From Geminicoccus sp035556675 (GTDB lineage: Bacteria > Pseudomonadota > Alphaproteobacteria > Geminicoccales > Geminicoccaceae), in the NCBI RefSeq assembly GCF_035556675.1, contig NZ_DATMFZ010000365.1:1-5622 (forward strand): 5,622 bases of DNA. The letters run 5' to 3'. Within the stretch, counting starts at the first letter, position 1. Every line of letters starts with the position of its first letter. This document shows positions 4,209-5,622 of the stretch, piece after piece. Both the position numbers and the translations under genes were made by a program. Under the pieces are notes generated by a model, which had not been told where the DNA came from, ran no database searches, and saw nothing but the letters and a program-made list of their open reading frames with translations.

Positions 4209-5504
4209 ATGACGACCAGTCCGCAGCCTGCTCTGGGCATTGGCCGCATCCGCCGCTCGTTCCTGGGCATGCTCGTGGCGGGGCTGCTCCTGGGCGCCGG
4301 AACGCTCCCTGCCGCCGCTGCCGGCCGCGAGGGTCTGCGGGCGGAGATGACGGAGGCGCTGCAGGAGTACCTTGCGGCGCGCCGCAAGGTCGAGATGATC
4401 AGCGGGGTCTCCGCCTTCGTCAGCCTGAAGGATGGCGAGACCGGGATCAGCGCCGTCGCTGGCACCACCAAGTACTTCGACAGCGGCGAGCGGGTCACGC
4501 GCCGGACCCTCTACGAGATCGGCAGCAACACCAAGCAGATGACGGCGGCGGTCCTGCTGCAGCTCGAGGCCAAGGGGCTGCTCGACATCGACCAGACGGT
4601 CGGGGACTGGCTGCCGCAGTACAAGGCCTGGCGGCATGTCAGCATCCGCCGCCTGCTCAACATGACCAGCGGCATCCCGACCTATACGGAGGCGCCGAGG
4701 TTCATGGACATCCAGGCGAGCCGCCCGAACCAGCACTTCACGCCGGAACAGCTGGTCGCCTTCGCCTACCCGACGCCCAAGAACCAGCTGCCGCCCAGCA
4801 CGGGCTGGTTCTATTCGAACACCAACTACATCCTGGCCGGCATGATCGCGGAGAAGGCATCCGGCAGAAGCATGAAGCAGCTCTACCAGAGCTTCATCTT
4901 CGACCCGCTCTACATGAAGGACAGCTATTACGAGCCGTGGGCCCTGCCCGAGAGCGTGATCGCCCGGATGTCGAGCGGCTACTTCAACAACCCGACCTGC
5001 GGCGAGTACGAGCCGGACTGCACCGTGGCGCCCTTGGCCCCGCTGGTGGGCAAGGACATGCGCCGCGCCGACATCAGCTGGACGGGGGCGGCCGGCGGGG
5101 TCGTGTCGACGCCGCGCGACCTGCAGCGCTGGGTGCGCGGCCTGTTCGGCGGGCGCGTCCTGCCGCCCAGGCAGCTCGAGGAGATGCTGGAGCTGGTCTC
5201 GTCGGAAACCGGAGAGCCCATCCGCGAGACCACGGCCAAGGAGCCGCGCGGCTTCGGCCTGGGCGTGGCGGCGGTCTATGTGCCCGGCCTCGGGCATTTG
5301 TGGTTCTACGAGGGCATGACGCTCGGCTACCGGGCGGTCTATTTCTACTTTCCCGAGGACGACCTGGTGGTCACGGTGATCACCAACAGCCAAGCGCCGG
5401 AAGGAAAGGACGAGCTCCCGCCTTTGGCGCTCAGGCTGTACGAGATCATCAAGGATCGGCCGGCGCCGGACGATGGTCCCGAAGCCCCTGAGGATTTCGA
5501 CTGA
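4209..5504 (+). CDS. exported serine hydrolase, beta-lactamase / class C (S12) family
   Basis: A 431-residue protein with an N-terminal export signal: RIRRSFLG (13-20) followed by a hydrophobic stretch and LPAAAAG near 33-39. The twin arginines plus Ser-Phe-Leu resemble a Tat motif, although Sec export is also possible. The mature protein has the first beta-lactamase motif SxxK as S106-N-T-K109 (IGSNTKQ) with nucleophile Ser106, and YxN as Y202-S-N204 (GWFYSNTNY). The third motif, usually H/K-x-G, reads Y367-E-G369 (LWFYEGMTLGY). A segment typical of the family, GGVVSTPRDLQRWV (296-309), precedes it. The family includes AmpC-type beta-lactamases, DD-peptidases and esterases. The unusual third motif argues against assuming antibiotic hydrolysis; a peptidase or esterase is equally possible. 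The only two cysteines, C264 and C271, could form a periplasmic disulfide. The gene diverges from the DAHP synthase leader and converges on the membrane protein at the right edge. Confidence 0.85.
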   Translation: MTTSPQPALGIGRIRRSFLGMLVAGLLLGAGTLPAAAAGREGLRAEMTEALQEYLAARRKVEMISGVSAFVSLKDGETGISAVAGTTKYFDSGERVTRRTLYEIGSNTKQMTAAVLLQLEAKGLLDIDQTVGDWLPQYKAWRHVSIRRLLNMTSGIPTYTEAPRFMDIQASRPNQHFTPEQLVAFAYPTPKNQLPPSTGWFYSNTNYILAGMIAEKASGRSMKQLYQSFIFDPLYMKDSYYEPWALPESVIARMSSGYFNNPTCGEYEPDCTVAPLAPLVGKDMRRADISWTGAAGGVVSTPRDLQRWVRGLFGGRVLPPRQLEEMLELVSSETGEPIRETTAKEPRGFGLGVAAVYVPGLGHLWFYEGMTLGYRAVYFYFPEDDLVVTVITNSQAPEGKDELPPLALRLYEIIKDRPAPDDGPEAPEDFD

Positions 5505-5533
5505 GATCCGGGAAGGCCAGTTTCGTGCCGGCG

Positions 5534-5622
5534 TCAGACCGGCCCGACGAGCCATGACAGCGCGTAGAGCCAGCCCAGCAGCGTCGCGACCGACAGGAGC
5601 GTCGTGATCGAGACCGTGGCGG
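5534..5622 (-). CDS. membrane protein C-terminus, possibly AEC-family transporter (5' end off window)
   Basis: The minus strand from the right edge to TGA at 5536-5534 encodes 28 residues, ATVSITTLLSVATLLGWLYALSWLVGPV in three parts: a Thr/Ser/Leu-rich stretch, an aromatic GWLYALSW stretch, and a short end. This is a single hydrophobic segment with no charged residue, consistent with a final transmembrane helix. The 'STxLSxxTL' style is reminiscent of the last helix of auxin-efflux-carrier (AEC) family permeases, but 28 residues are too few to be sure. It is convergent with the beta-lactamase-like gene, with 29 bases between the two stops. A small inverted repeat GCCGG/CCGGC (5527-5531/5539-5543) overlaps this stop and has no U tract. 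Confidence 0.5.
   Translation of the reverse strand, partial: ATVSITTLLSVATLLGWLYALSWLVGPV

Noticed and set aside
3996..5555. 519-codon open frame on the minus strand opposite the beta-lactamase-like gene
   Set aside because: Arg/Ala/Asp/His-rich shadow translation with no domain, overlapping both the real gene and the aromatic leader promoter.
1..5622. A defence system, CRISPR array, insertion sequence, tRNA or rRNA gene
   Set aside because: Nothing on either strand supports any of these: no repeat-spacer pattern, transposase motif, terminal inverted repeats or RNA gene signature was seen.

Overview
This is a high-GC window with strong third-position G/C bias and Shine-Dalgarno-type starts. 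It looks like the chromosome of an alphaproteobacterium, possibly Rhodospirillales-like; that placement is an inference from codon use and gene style, not from a marker gene. No rRNA, tRNA, CRISPR array, insertion sequence or prophage gene is visible.

Layout from left to right. (1) The 3' end of a SnoaL-like/ester-cyclase gene runs in from the left edge on + and ends at a GC-rich hairpin. (2) A complete exported alpha/beta-hydrolase of the epoxide-hydrolase/dehalogenase type lies on -. (3) Just upstream of it is a degraded locus: the last ~80 codons of an MFS transporter (-) abut the last ~80 codons of a TetR-family regulator (+). They are arranged as a divergent regulator/transporter pair whose shared promoter and both 5' halves are gone. 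(4) A NitT/TauT-type ABC ATPase (-) follows with no permease or binding protein in view. (5) Next is a class I DAHP synthase (-), first enzyme of the shikimate pathway. (6) A divergent intergenic region leads to an exported serine beta-lactamase-like hydrolase (+). (7) The 3' end of a small-residue-rich membrane protein (-) enters from the right edge.

The most interesting element is the 5' leader of the DAHP synthase gene. On the minus strand, a good sigma70-type promoter (GTGACA, 17 bp, TATAAG) points at a 26-codon ORF containing the run Tyr-Phe-Trp-Phe-Phe-Gly-Tyr. A 9-bp hairpin with a six-U tract follows, and then the DAHP synthase ribosome binding site and start. An alternative helix can sequester the 5' arm of the terminator. 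This is the architecture of ribosome-mediated transcription attenuation sensing all three aromatic amino acids. Promoter spacing and the lack of a Shine-Dalgarno sequence suggest the leader ORF is translated from a leaderless mRNA. Together with conserved feedback-site residues in the enzyme, this implies control of aromatic biosynthesis at both the transcript and protein levels.

The second notable point is the deletion scar at about 1525-1540. It removed the regulator and promoter that probably once controlled the MFS-hydrolase operon, so the hydrolase is now probably read, if at all, from the upstream ABC gene or from a new promoter.
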